Position numbers and translations under genes: made by a program | Notes under the pieces: generated by a model | What the model saw: only the letters and a program-made list of their open reading frames with translations | What the model was told of the DNA's origin: nothing | Databases searched by the model: none | In this document: positions 27,086 through 35,212 of the stretch, piece by piece | Layout: each line of letters opens with the position of its first letter | How positions within the stretch are numbered: position 1 is the stretch's first letter | DNA from: Streptomyces zingiberis | GTDB taxonomy: Bacteria > Actinomycetota > Actinomycetes > Streptomycetales > Streptomycetaceae | Direction of reading: 5' to 3' | DNA length: 64,000 bases | Assembly (NCBI RefSeq): GCF_012034935.1 | Contig: NZ_JAATEN010000017.1 | Span: forward strand, 1-64,000

Positions 27086-27841
27086 GTGAACGCAACCGAT
27101 CGCACCCCGGCCGACCTGCTGCGATCCGCGCTGACCGCGGATCCGGCCCGCCCGCTGGTCACCTTCTACGACGACGCCACCGGCGAGCGCGTCGAACTGT
27201 CCGTCGCCACCTTCGCCAATTGGGTGGCCAAGACCGCCAATCTCCTCCAGGGCGACCTCGCCGCCCAGCCGGGTGACCGCGCGGCCCTGCTGCTCCCCGC
27301 CCACTGGCAGACGGCCGTCTGGCTGCTGGCCTGCTCCTCCACCGGGGTCATCGCCGACCTCGGCGGCGACCCGGCCGCCGCCGACCTCGTCGTCACCGGG
27401 CCGGACACGCTGGAGGAGGCGCGGGCCTGCCGCGGCGAACGGGTGGCGCTGAGCCTGCGCCCGCTGGGCGCGCGCTTCCCCGAACCGCCGCCGGGCTTCG
27501 CGGACTACGCGGTGGAGGTGCCCGGACAGGGAGACTCCTTCGCGCCGTTCGCCCCGGTGGACCCGGACGGGCCCGCACTGGCCTTCCGCGGGGACGGGGA
27601 GCTGACCGCCGCGCAGGCCGTGGAGCGGGCCGCGGCCGACGCCCTGACGCGCGAGTACACCCCGGTCTCCCGGGTGCTCTCCGGACTGGCGTACGACTCC
27701 TGGGACGGCGTCTCCGCGGGGTTGCTCGCCCCGCTCGCCGCGGGCGGATCCGTCGTCCTCTGCCGCCACCTGGACCGGCTCCCGGCGGAGACGCTCGAAC
27801 AGCGGCTGGAGAGCGAGCGGGTGACCGCCACGGCGGGCTGA
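27086..27841 (+). CDS. TIGR03089 family protein (truncated acyl-CoA synthetase-like)
   Basis: A 251-residue actinobacterial protein of TIGR03089, homologous to Rv3268 at the same position. It resembles an N-terminal fragment of AMP-forming acyl-CoA synthetases (SVATFANWVAKTANLLQ, alternating Rossmann strands) but lacks the ATP-binding P-loop (TSGTTG-type) and the C-terminal domain, so it is probably not an active ligase. Function is unknown. It sits 160 bases from the divergent PGRP gene and upstream of five LCP genes, as in other actinobacteria. The GTG/ATG start at 27086 lacks a good ribosome site. Confidence 0.85.
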   Translation: MNATDRTPADLLRSALTADPARPLVTFYDDATGERVELSVATFANWVAKTANLLQGDLAAQPGDRAALLLPAHWQTAVWLLACSSTGVIADLGGDPAAADLVVTGPDTLEEARACRGERVALSLRPLGARFPEPPPGFADYAVEVPGQGDSFAPFAPVDPDGPALAFRGDGELTAAQAVERAAADALTREYTPVSRVLSGLAYDSWDGVSAGLLAPLAAGGSVVLCRHLDRLPAETLEQRLESERVTATAG

Positions 27842-28084
27842 GGACCGGGCGGGCGCCTCCACCGCGGCCCGCTCCCCCCGGGCGCTCCCGACGGACACCC
27901 GGGGGGACGGGCGCGCGGGGGGCCCGGACGCCCCCCGGGTGGACCGCGAGCACCGCCGATGGCCGAAAACCGCCAGGGCACACGTACAACCAAGTGGCCA
28001 CATCCGCCGTCTTCACCTGTGACCGGCGGCTCCCCGCGCGGTACGCCACTGCCGCCGCCGGAAGCCGTGAGGGATGGATCCACC

Positions 28085-29398
28085 GTGACCGACACCGCCA
28101 CCCCCTCCGCGGAGCCGGAGAGCGGCCCCGCCGACAGCGGCCCGCCGCAGCCCGGGCCCCCCGCCGAGGCCGCCGCGGAGGACGGTGAGCCGGGCCCCAT
28201 ACGCCGGCGCCGCCGCTGGCTCCGCTGGACGGCCGTGGGCGCCGCCGTGACCGTCCTCGCGGCGGCCGGCACGGCCTGGACGCTCTACGAGCGGCTGGAC
28301 GCCAACATCCGCACCGACCCGGAGATCTCCCGCGAGCTGGACCGGCACGCCGCGGACCGTCCCGCCTCCGTCGTGCGCGAGGCGGTGAACATCCTGCTCA
28401 TCGGCTCCGACGACCGGGGCGGCGGCAACGCCCGCTACGGGCGGGACAGCGGCACCCAGCGTTCGGACACCACGATGCTGCTGCACCTGTCCGCCGACCG
28501 CTCGCACGCCACGGCGGTCAGCATCCCGCGCGATCTGATGGTGGACGTCCCCGCCTGCACCAAGCCGGACGGTTCCCGCACCGCGCCGCAGTTCGCCCAG
28601 TTCAACTGGGCCTTCCAGTTCGGCGGGGCGGCCTGCACGATCCGCACGGTGGAGGAGCTGACCGGCGTCCGGATGGACCACCACGTGATCGTCGACTTCA
28701 CCGGTTTCCGGAAGATGGTGGACGCGATCGGCGGCGTGGAGTTCTGCCTGGAGGAACCCGTCGACGACGACGAGGCCCACGTGAAGCTGCCCGCCGGGCC
28801 GCAGACGCTGGACGGCGAGGAGGCCCTCGGCTACGTCCGCGCCCGCTACAGCCTCGGCGACGGCACGGACACCGCGCGGATGACCCGGCAGCAGGAGTTC
28901 CTCGCCACGGTGATGGAGCAGCTCCGCGCGAAGGGGACGCTGCAGAACCCGGCGGAGCTGTACGCGCTGCTGGACGCCGCGACCTCCTCGCTGACCACCG
29001 ATTCCGGGCTGGCCTCGCTCGGCAGCCTCTACGAGCTCGCGGAGAGTGTGCGCGGGCTCCCGGAGGACGGGATCCGCTTCCTCACCGTGCCCCGGCAGCC
29101 GTATCACCTGAACGTCAACCGCGACGAGCTCGTACAGCCTGACGCGTCGGAACTGTTCGAGGAGCTCCGGAACGATCTCCCCGTGACGGCCGGCGGCGAG
29201 GGCACGGAGAACGAAGAGGACCGGGGAGAGGACCCGGGAGAACGGCCGGAGGCCACGGCGGGCTCCGGCGCGGACGGGGCGAGCACTCCGGGGCCCACCT
29301 CGGACGGCCCGGCGGCCTCGCCGTCGGGCTCCGCGACCCCGCCGGGATCCTCTCCGACGGCGACCGCGGAGGCCGGAAAGAGACCCCTCTGCGGGTGA
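28085..29398 (+). CDS. LCP family protein 1 (LytR-CpsA-Psr phosphotransferase)
   Basis: A 437-residue LCP enzyme, expected to transfer lipid-linked glycopolymers to peptidoglycan outside the membrane. Basic RRRRRW then one membrane helix (about residues 46-66) and the LCP domain (about 95-340), with INILLIGSDDRG-type strand, SDTTMLLHL, VSIPRDLMV and MTRQQEF. No LytR_C domain is present. The tail is Thr/Ser/Gly/Pro-rich. The open frame extends to 27959, but 14 of the 42 codons between 27959 and 28085 end in A or T, unlike the gene body, so GTG at 28085 (with GGATGG upstream) is chosen. First of five LCP genes. Confidence 0.9.
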   Translation: MTDTATPSAEPESGPADSGPPQPGPPAEAAAEDGEPGPIRRRRRWLRWTAVGAAVTVLAAAGTAWTLYERLDANIRTDPEISRELDRHAADRPASVVREAVNILLIGSDDRGGGNARYGRDSGTQRSDTTMLLHLSADRSHATAVSIPRDLMVDVPACTKPDGSRTAPQFAQFNWAFQFGGAACTIRTVEELTGVRMDHHVIVDFTGFRKMVDAIGGVEFCLEEPVDDDEAHVKLPAGPQTLDGEEALGYVRARYSLGDGTDTARMTRQQEFLATVMEQLRAKGTLQNPAELYALLDAATSSLTTDSGLASLGSLYELAESVRGLPEDGIRFLTVPRQPYHLNVNRDELVQPDASELFEELRNDLPVTAGGEGTENEEDRGEDPGERPEATAGSGADGASTPGPTSDGPAASPSGSATPPGSSPTATAEAGKRPLCG

Positions 29399-29617
29399 GA
29401 ATCCGGAAGTTGTCGAACAGCACAGAAAAAAATGCCGACTTTGCCCGCTTGTCAAGACGTTGAATGCGTCACCGCCGTCGCCGAGCGGTGAACCGGGCGG
29501 ATAGTGTGAGCGACCCGACGCGCACGACCAGCGTGTTCGGACACCGGCAGCAGGACCAGCCGAGCGCCCGCGAGGGGGGCGGGCGCCGCGTGGCACCGAC
29601 GGAGGACTCAGCGAACC

Positions 29618-31438
29618 GTGGACGCGCAAGGCCGTGGGCGGGCGGACGACATCGACCCCGCTGACCAGTGGGTGCTCGACCCGGACACCGGAAACTACGT
29701 TCTGCGACTACAGGCTCCCACGGAGCGACCGGCCGCGCCCGGCCCGCGCAGAGCCTCCGGACCGCCGGCCGCCGCGTCCGCCGCGTCCGACCCGGCCGGC
29801 GCCACAGGCCAGGGCCCCCCGGGCCAGGGCGCCCGGGGCACGGCGCCCCGCGCCGGCTCCCGCCGTGCCGCGCAGGCCGCCCCGGAGCGGGAGGAGTCCC
29901 GGGCCGGGGCCGCCCCGCAGCGGGGCCGCCGGGCCGCCGGGCGCGCCGCCCCGAAGACGGCCGCGGGCAGCAACCGGCGCAAGCGGCGCCAGCAGAAGGC
30001 CGGCCGGAAGAAGGCGCTGCTGTGGACCGGCGGCGTGATGGCCTTCGTCCTGCTCGCCGGCGGCGGAGGGGCGTACTACGTCTTCGAGCGGATCAACGGC
30101 AACCTCAACACCGTGGACGTCGGCGACGCGGGCAGCGACACCATCACCGACGGCCCCATGAACATCCTGGTGCTGGGCACCGACGTCCGGACGGGCAAGG
30201 GCAACGAGGGCTACGGCGACAAGGGCAGCGTCGGCCACGCCGACACCACGATCCTCTTCCATGTCTCCGAGGACCGGACCAACGCCACCGCGCTGAGCAT
30301 CCCGCGCGACATGCTGACCGACGTCCCGGACTGCCCGACCAAGCAGGAGGACGGCTCCACCGAGGTCATCCCGGGGGAGCGAAGCGTGCGCTTCAACACC
30401 AGCCTCGGCCAGAGCGGCCGTGACCCGGGGTGCACGATGCGCACCGTCGAGGGGATAACCGGCCTTGAGGTGGACCACTTCATGATGGCCGATTTCAACG
30501 CCGTCAAGACGCTGTCCACCGCCGTGGGCGGCGTCGAGGTCTGTCTGGCCAAGCCCATCGACGACCCCAAGTCGCATCTGAAGCTCAGCGAGGGCAAGCA
30601 CGTCGTGGAGGGCGACGACGCGCTGGCGTTCGTCCGCACCCGTTACGGCCTTCAGTTCGGCAGCGACCTGGACCGGATCAAGCTCCAGCAGCAGTTCCTC
30701 AGTTCCATGATCCGCAAGATGAAGTCCGGCGACACCCTCACCGACCCCAAGAAACTGTGGGACCTGGCGGACGCGGCGACCAAGGCGCTGACGGTGGACA
30801 CCGGCATCGGCTCGGTCAACAAACTGATCGCCCTCGCGAACAACCTGAAGAAAGTCAACATCAAGAACATCTCCTTCGTGACCGTGCCGGTCCTCGACTC
30901 CGAGGACAAGGCCTCGGTCGTGCTCAACAAGCAGCCCGCCGACCAGCTCTTCGCCATGCTCCGCGACGACATCTCCCTCACCGAGGTGAAGAAGAAGGAG
31001 AAGGCCGAGGAGAAGGCGGAGGAGAAGGCCAAGACGGAGGGGCCGAAGGCCGAACCGTCCGAGGTGCGGGTCGACGTCTTCAACGGCGGGGCCCCCATCG
31101 GCGCCGCGCAGACCACCGTGGACTGGCTGCAGAACACCGAGGGCGTCAACCGCTCGGCCAACGGCGGCAACTCCGGGTCCCGGAAGACGCTGAAGAAGAC
31201 CGTCCTGGAGTACACCCCGGACCAGGCCGACCAGGCCCGGGCGCTGGCGGAGATGATGGGGCTGTCCGCCGCGGCGATGAAGCCGTCGAAGGACGGCGGC
31301 GGCTCCGCGGAGACGGGGTCCATGACCCTCACCCTCGGCGAGGACTTCACCGAGCCCGGGGTGCCGCTGACCGCCCCGAGCAAGGCGCCGGAGAACATCC
31401 AGCGGGTCGAGGCGGACCAGCAGGTGTGCGCCAAGTGA
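29618..31438 (+). CDS. LCP family protein 2 with LytR_C domain
   Basis: A 606-residue LCP protein. The N-terminal segment contains DPADQWVLDPDTGNYVLRL, a motif common to Streptomyces LCPs. An Arg/Ala/Gly/Pro-rich linker follows, with KRRQQKAGRKKALLW before the membrane helix (about 132-154). The LCP domain (about 180-440) has NILVLGTDVRTG, HADTTILFHV, LSIPRDMLTD and RIKLQQQFLS. A Lys/Glu-rich linker (KKKEKAEEKAEEKAKTEG) separates it from a LytR_C domain (about 480-580). GTG at 29618 follows GGAGG at 12 bases. LytR_C probably binds wall components. Glycopolymer substrate is not known. Confidence 0.92.
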   Translation: MDAQGRGRADDIDPADQWVLDPDTGNYVLRLQAPTERPAAPGPRRASGPPAAASAASDPAGATGQGPPGQGARGTAPRAGSRRAAQAAPEREESRAGAAPQRGRRAAGRAAPKTAAGSNRRKRRQQKAGRKKALLWTGGVMAFVLLAGGGGAYYVFERINGNLNTVDVGDAGSDTITDGPMNILVLGTDVRTGKGNEGYGDKGSVGHADTTILFHVSEDRTNATALSIPRDMLTDVPDCPTKQEDGSTEVIPGERSVRFNTSLGQSGRDPGCTMRTVEGITGLEVDHFMMADFNAVKTLSTAVGGVEVCLAKPIDDPKSHLKLSEGKHVVEGDDALAFVRTRYGLQFGSDLDRIKLQQQFLSSMIRKMKSGDTLTDPKKLWDLADAATKALTVDTGIGSVNKLIALANNLKKVNIKNISFVTVPVLDSEDKASVVLNKQPADQLFAMLRDDISLTEVKKKEKAEEKAEEKAKTEGPKAEPSEVRVDVFNGGAPIGAAQTTVDWLQNTEGVNRSANGGNSGSRKTLKKTVLEYTPDQADQARALAEMMGLSAAAMKPSKDGGGSAETGSMTLTLGEDFTEPGVPLTAPSKAPENIQRVEADQQVCAK

Positions 31439-31493
31439 CCGGCAGACGCCGGCCCCCCGGGGCCGGCCACGAGTGATCCAACGGGGAGGCCCG

Positions 31494-33263
31494 ATGCGGC
31501 GGACGACACATGCGCGCGGGGGCGGAACGGAACGGGACCGGCCCGAGGCGGCCGACCTCGGGTGGGACGACAGTCTCTACGACGGCCCGGCCCACGCCGG
31601 CGGCCGCCCCGGGCCGGACGCCGTCCCGGCCGCGCACGGCCAGACCGGCCAGACCGGCCACAGCGGCCACAGCGGCCACAGCCGGGACGGCGTACCCGCC
31701 GTCGCCGACGGGCGCGACGGCACCGGTGACCCCACCGGCCAGGGCCTCGCGGAGGCCGCGCCACCGCCCCGGCGGCCCGGCGGGGGCCGCCGGATGCTGC
31801 GCTGGTCGGCCACCGTCCTCGCGGTGCTGATACTCGGCACGGCGGGCGCCGGCTACCTCTACTACGAGCACCTCAACGGCAATCTCGAGAAGGACCTGCT
31901 CAACCTGGGCGACAACCGGCTCGACAAGGCCGCGCCGGACGCCGACGGCAACCGGCCGCTCAACATCCTGCTGCTGGGCTCCGACAGCCGGAACTCCGCG
32001 GCGAACGTCCGGCTCGGCGGGGCCCGCGCGGACGCCGGGCGCAAGCCGCTCGCCGATGTGCAGATGCTGCTGCACGTCTCCGCGGACCGGAAGAACATGT
32101 CGGTGATCAGCGTCCCCCGCGACACCCGGGTGACCATCCCCCGGTGCACGGACCCCGAGGACGGCAGTGTCTACGGGCAGACCAGCGCCACCATCAACAC
32201 CAGCCTCCAGCACGGCGGCCCGGGCTGCACCGTCGCCACCTGGGAGGAGCTCACCGGCGTCCCGGTCGACCACTTCATGATGATCGACTTCGCAGGTGTG
32301 GTGGACATGGCCGACGCGGTCGGAGGAGTCCCGGTCTGCGTCCGGGACAACCTCCAGGACCCCAAGAGCGGACTGCGGCTGAAGGCCGGGGAGACGGTGG
32401 TCAAGGGGGAGCGCGCCCTGCAATGGCTGCGCACCCGCCACGCCTTCGAGAACGGCAGCGACATCGGCCGCGCCCGGGCCCAGCACCAGTACATGAACTC
32501 CATGATCCGCCAGCTGAAGTCCGGCACCAAGCTCACCAACCCGGGGCAGCTGCGGGGTCTCGCCGAGGCCGCCACCAAGGCGCTCACCGTGGACGAGGGC
32601 CTGGGCAGCGTCGGCAAGCTCTACGACCTGGCGGGCGAACTCCGGAAGGTGCCGACCGGCCGGATCACCATGGCGACCATGCCGTGGACGGAGGACCCGC
32701 AGAACCCCGCGGCCCACCTGATACCTGAGCCCGGCGACGCCGAGCAACTGTTCTCCCTGGTCCGCAACGACATCGCGCTGGACGGCAAGGACCGCGGGAA
32801 GACCGGCCGGAAGAAGGCCGAACCGAGCGACCCCGCCGCGCCCCCCGCGGAGATACCCGTCACCGTGCAGAACGGCACCGGCACCGCCGCGCAGGCCGCC
32901 GTACCGGGCCGGGCCGCCGCCGTCGCACAGCAGCTGGCCGGGAAGGGCTTCACCCGGGCCGCGGCCGACGCGACCCCCAAATCCCAGGCGGACACCACCG
33001 TCGCCTACCCCACCGACGAACTGCGCGGGGACGCCCGGGCCGTCGCGGAGGCGCTGGGGCTGCCGGCCGGCGCGGTACGGCCCGCCCCCGCCGGGGCGGC
33101 GCAGGTCACCGTGGTGATCGGAACCGACTGGCGGACCGCCGGCGCCTATCCCCCGGAGAAGGGGGCGGGCGAGAAGGACGACAAGGCCCCGGAGAGCGCC
33201 GACGCCCTGGGCGGGGACGACACCTCGGCCTGCATGGACGTGAACCCGCGCCACACGTTCTGA
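31494..33263 (+). CDS. LCP family protein 3 with LytR_C domain
   Basis: A 589-residue LCP protein. Residues 1-100 are disordered, with a short GQTGQTGHSGHSGHS repeat. A membrane helix follows at about 105-125 and the LCP domain at about 155-430: NILLLGSDSRNSA, DVQMLLHVSAD, ISVPRDTRV and RARAQHQYMN. The LytR_C region (VTVQNGTG) is near 470-565. ATG at 31494 has GGGGAGG four bases upstream. A GTG at 31473 is in frame but less likely. It begins only 55 bases after LCP 2, suggesting co-transcription. Confidence 0.9.
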   Translation: MRRTTHARGGGTERDRPEAADLGWDDSLYDGPAHAGGRPGPDAVPAAHGQTGQTGHSGHSGHSRDGVPAVADGRDGTGDPTGQGLAEAAPPPRRPGGGRRMLRWSATVLAVLILGTAGAGYLYYEHLNGNLEKDLLNLGDNRLDKAAPDADGNRPLNILLLGSDSRNSAANVRLGGARADAGRKPLADVQMLLHVSADRKNMSVISVPRDTRVTIPRCTDPEDGSVYGQTSATINTSLQHGGPGCTVATWEELTGVPVDHFMMIDFAGVVDMADAVGGVPVCVRDNLQDPKSGLRLKAGETVVKGERALQWLRTRHAFENGSDIGRARAQHQYMNSMIRQLKSGTKLTNPGQLRGLAEAATKALTVDEGLGSVGKLYDLAGELRKVPTGRITMATMPWTEDPQNPAAHLIPEPGDAEQLFSLVRNDIALDGKDRGKTGRKKAEPSDPAAPPAEIPVTVQNGTGTAAQAAVPGRAAAVAQQLAGKGFTRAAADATPKSQADTTVAYPTDELRGDARAVAEALGLPAGAVRPAPAGAAQVTVVIGTDWRTAGAYPPEKGAGEKDDKAPESADALGGDDTSACMDVNPRHTF

Positions 33264-33269
33264 TCCACC

Positions 33270-33288
33270 GCCCCGTCAGCCGCGGGGC
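33270..33288 (+). terminator. Hairpin after LCP 3
   Basis: A GCCCCG/CGGGGC stem (33270-33275, 33283-33288) begins seven bases after the stop of LCP 3, in the gap before the convergent GT2 gene. Short but well placed. Confidence 0.4.
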
Positions 33289-33627
33289 ACGTATGCGGCG
33301 CGGGGCCACGGAGTGACGAGGGGCACCGCGCGACTCCTCGGCCTCCGGCGGGGGCACGCATGCCATGGCGCCGGGACGGGCCGCACCCTCGGCGCCGGCC
33401 TCCCGTGCGGCACCCCGAGGCGGCGGTGGGCGGGGAGCGCGCTGCCGGCGCCACCCGGGTGACCGGCGGCAGCCTCCGGCGCCCGGACGGCGAGGGCCCG
33501 CCGTGACTCCCCGCGCCCCGGGCCCCGTCCACGCCCGCGTGCCGGGGACGGGCCGGGCCGGCCGCGCTCCGGGCGGCCCGGGGCTCCGCCCTGGCTCCGT
33601 CTCCGGCCGGTCAGGCCCCGTCTCCGC
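33289..33627. other. Convergent gap between LCP 3 and GT2
   Basis: About 340 bases of very G+C-rich sequence with no gene I can support and no notable repeat. Confidence 0.5.
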
Positions 33628-34713
33628 TCAGGCCCCGCGCTCGGGTCCGTCCGCCGGTCCGGTGCCGGCCGTTTCCCGGCCCGCCTCCGCTTCCGCGGTC
33701 ACCGCCGGGCGGCGGCTCGCGATCACCTTCCGCGCCAGGGAGCGCGGGCTGGTGAGGAAGCCCCAGCCCCAGGACATGTGCATGGTGGCCAGCGCCACCG
33801 GGATCCGCAGCCGCGCCGCGAGCGGCAGCCCCCGCCCGGCCGGCACCGAGCCCGCCGTGACGGCGGCGAGGTATCCGGCGGGAACGACGAAGCCCCAGGG
33901 GGTGAGCGCCGCGCCGACGACCGTCCCGGCCGCGATGGCCAGCACGGCGGCCGGCGGCGCGAGGTAACGGAGGTTGATCGAGCCCTGGTGGTAGCGGGCG
34001 ACGACATGGCGCCAGCGGCCGTAGTCCTTGTACTGCCTGGCCAGCGCCCGCACCGTCGGCCGCGGCCGGTAGGAGACCCGCAGCTCGGGGGAGAACCAGA
34101 TCAGGCCGCCCGCCTCGCGGATGCGGAAGTTCAGCTCCCAGTCCTGGGCGCGGATGAACTCCTCGTTGTAGCCGCCCTGCTGCTCCAGGGCGGCGCGGCG
34201 GAAGACGCCGAGGTAGACCGTCTCGGCCGGGCCGGCGGCGCCGCCGGTGTGGAAGGCGGCGTTGCCGACGCCGATCTTCGAGGTCATGGCGGCCGCCACG
34301 GCCCGCTCCCAGTCGTTCTCGCCCTCGGCGTGCATGATGCCGCCGACGTTCTGCGCGCCGGTCTCCGCGAGCAGCCGGACGGCGGTGGCGATGTAGTCCG
34401 GGGAGAGCATCCCGTGGCCGTCGACACGGACCACGACCGGATGGCGGGAGGCCTTGATCGCCGCGTTGAGGGCGGCGGGGGTACGGCCGGTGGGGTTGGG
34501 CACCGTGTGCACGCGGGGGTCCTCGCGGACCAGCTCGGCGGCGATCTCGTCGGTCCGGTCCGAGGACGGGCCGAGGGCGATCACGACCTCGAGTTCACCC
34601 GCGTACTCCTGCCGCAGGATGTGCCCGACGGCATCGCGCAGATGCCGCTCTTCGTTGAGCACCGGCATGATCACGGAGACGGCCGGCGGCGGCTGTTCAG
34701 GGGAGGCGTTCAT
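33628..34713 (-). CDS. Family 2 glycosyltransferase, membrane-associated
   Basis: A 361-residue GT-A glycosyltransferase. VSVIMPVLNEERHLR starts the nucleotide-binding fold. VRVDGHGMLSPDY carries the D-x-D-like metal site. RAQDWELNFRIREAGG contains the ED-like acceptor motif, and Q-x-x-RW appears as QYKDYGRWRHV. Two or three hydrophobic helices near 250-320 anchor it in the membrane. It resembles the succinoglycan/ExoA type, and its place among LCP genes suggests a step in assembling the wall glycopolymer. Donor and acceptor are unknown. ATG at 34713. Confidence 0.9.
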   Translation of the reverse strand: MNASPEQPPPAVSVIMPVLNEERHLRDAVGHILRQEYAGELEVVIALGPSSDRTDEIAAELVREDPRVHTVPNPTGRTPAALNAAIKASRHPVVVRVDGHGMLSPDYIATAVRLLAETGAQNVGGIMHAEGENDWERAVAAAMTSKIGVGNAAFHTGGAAGPAETVYLGVFRRAALEQQGGYNEEFIRAQDWELNFRIREAGGLIWFSPELRVSYRPRPTVRALARQYKDYGRWRHVVARYHQGSINLRYLAPPAAVLAIAAGTVVGAALTPWGFVVPAGYLAAVTAGSVPAGRGLPLAARLRIPVALATMHMSWGWGFLTSPRSLARKVIASRRPAVTAEAEAGRETAGTGPADGPERGA

Positions 34714-35212
34714 CGTTTCTCACGTTACCGCGAACGGGCGACGGGGCCGCAGCCACCCGGCGGCCACCGGCGGGTACGCCCCGCCCGGGGCGCGACCGCC
34801 CGGGTGTCCGGCGGCGGCACGGGGAGAGGCGCCTGGCACGGAAATGCGGTACGACGATCGTACGGACCTCCGGTGAGGTCCCGCTCCTCCTCGTCCCGCG
34901 ACCTTCCCTCCTCGCGCGCCCTTCCTCCTCCTCGCCGTTCCCCGCCTCCCCCTCCCCCTCCCCCTCCCCCTCTTCGTCCCGCCTCCCCGCTTCTCCCCAC
35001 TCCGCCCTTCCCCGCCCCTCCCCGCCTCGGCAGCCCCCTTCCCTGGCTCCGCTCCCCATCTCCCGCCCCGGCACGGCACGGCGCGGCGGTCCCCTTCCCC
35101 GCTCCTCCGGCCTCCGCCCCGCACCACCCAGCCCTCGCTCGCCACCGCCCCTGCCCGTCTCCGTGCCGCTCCTCACCCGTAGCCCTCTCCACTCCGGACC
35201 GCGGAGGTGCCC
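34714..35212. other. Divergent regulatory region with long pyrimidine tract
   Basis: 499 bases between divergent GT2 and LCP 4 genes. Contains a perfect inverted repeat GTACGA-CGA-TCGTAC (34849-34863) and, from about 34880 to 35200, a plus-strand tract overwhelmingly C and T (for example CCTCCCCCTCCCCCTCCCCC near 34950). Open frames across it encode only low-complexity peptides and are rejected. Confidence 0.6.
34849..34863. promoter_or_regulatory. Candidate operator palindrome
   Basis: GTACGA-CGA-TCGTAC, a 6-bp perfect inverted repeat with 3-base centre, about 140 bases upstream of the GT2 ATG. Symmetry is typical of dimeric repressor sites. The regulator is unknown. Confidence 0.35.

Noticed and set aside
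27959..28084. Upstream ATG for LCP 1
   Set aside because: Fourteen of 42 codons end in A or T, unlike true coding sequence here, and there is no ribosome site. GTG 28085 is preferred.
34740..35200. Minus-strand open frames encoding Glu/Gly/Arg-rich peptides
   Set aside because: They are translations of a purine-rich tract complementary to the C/T-rich leader. Low complexity, no homology-like features.
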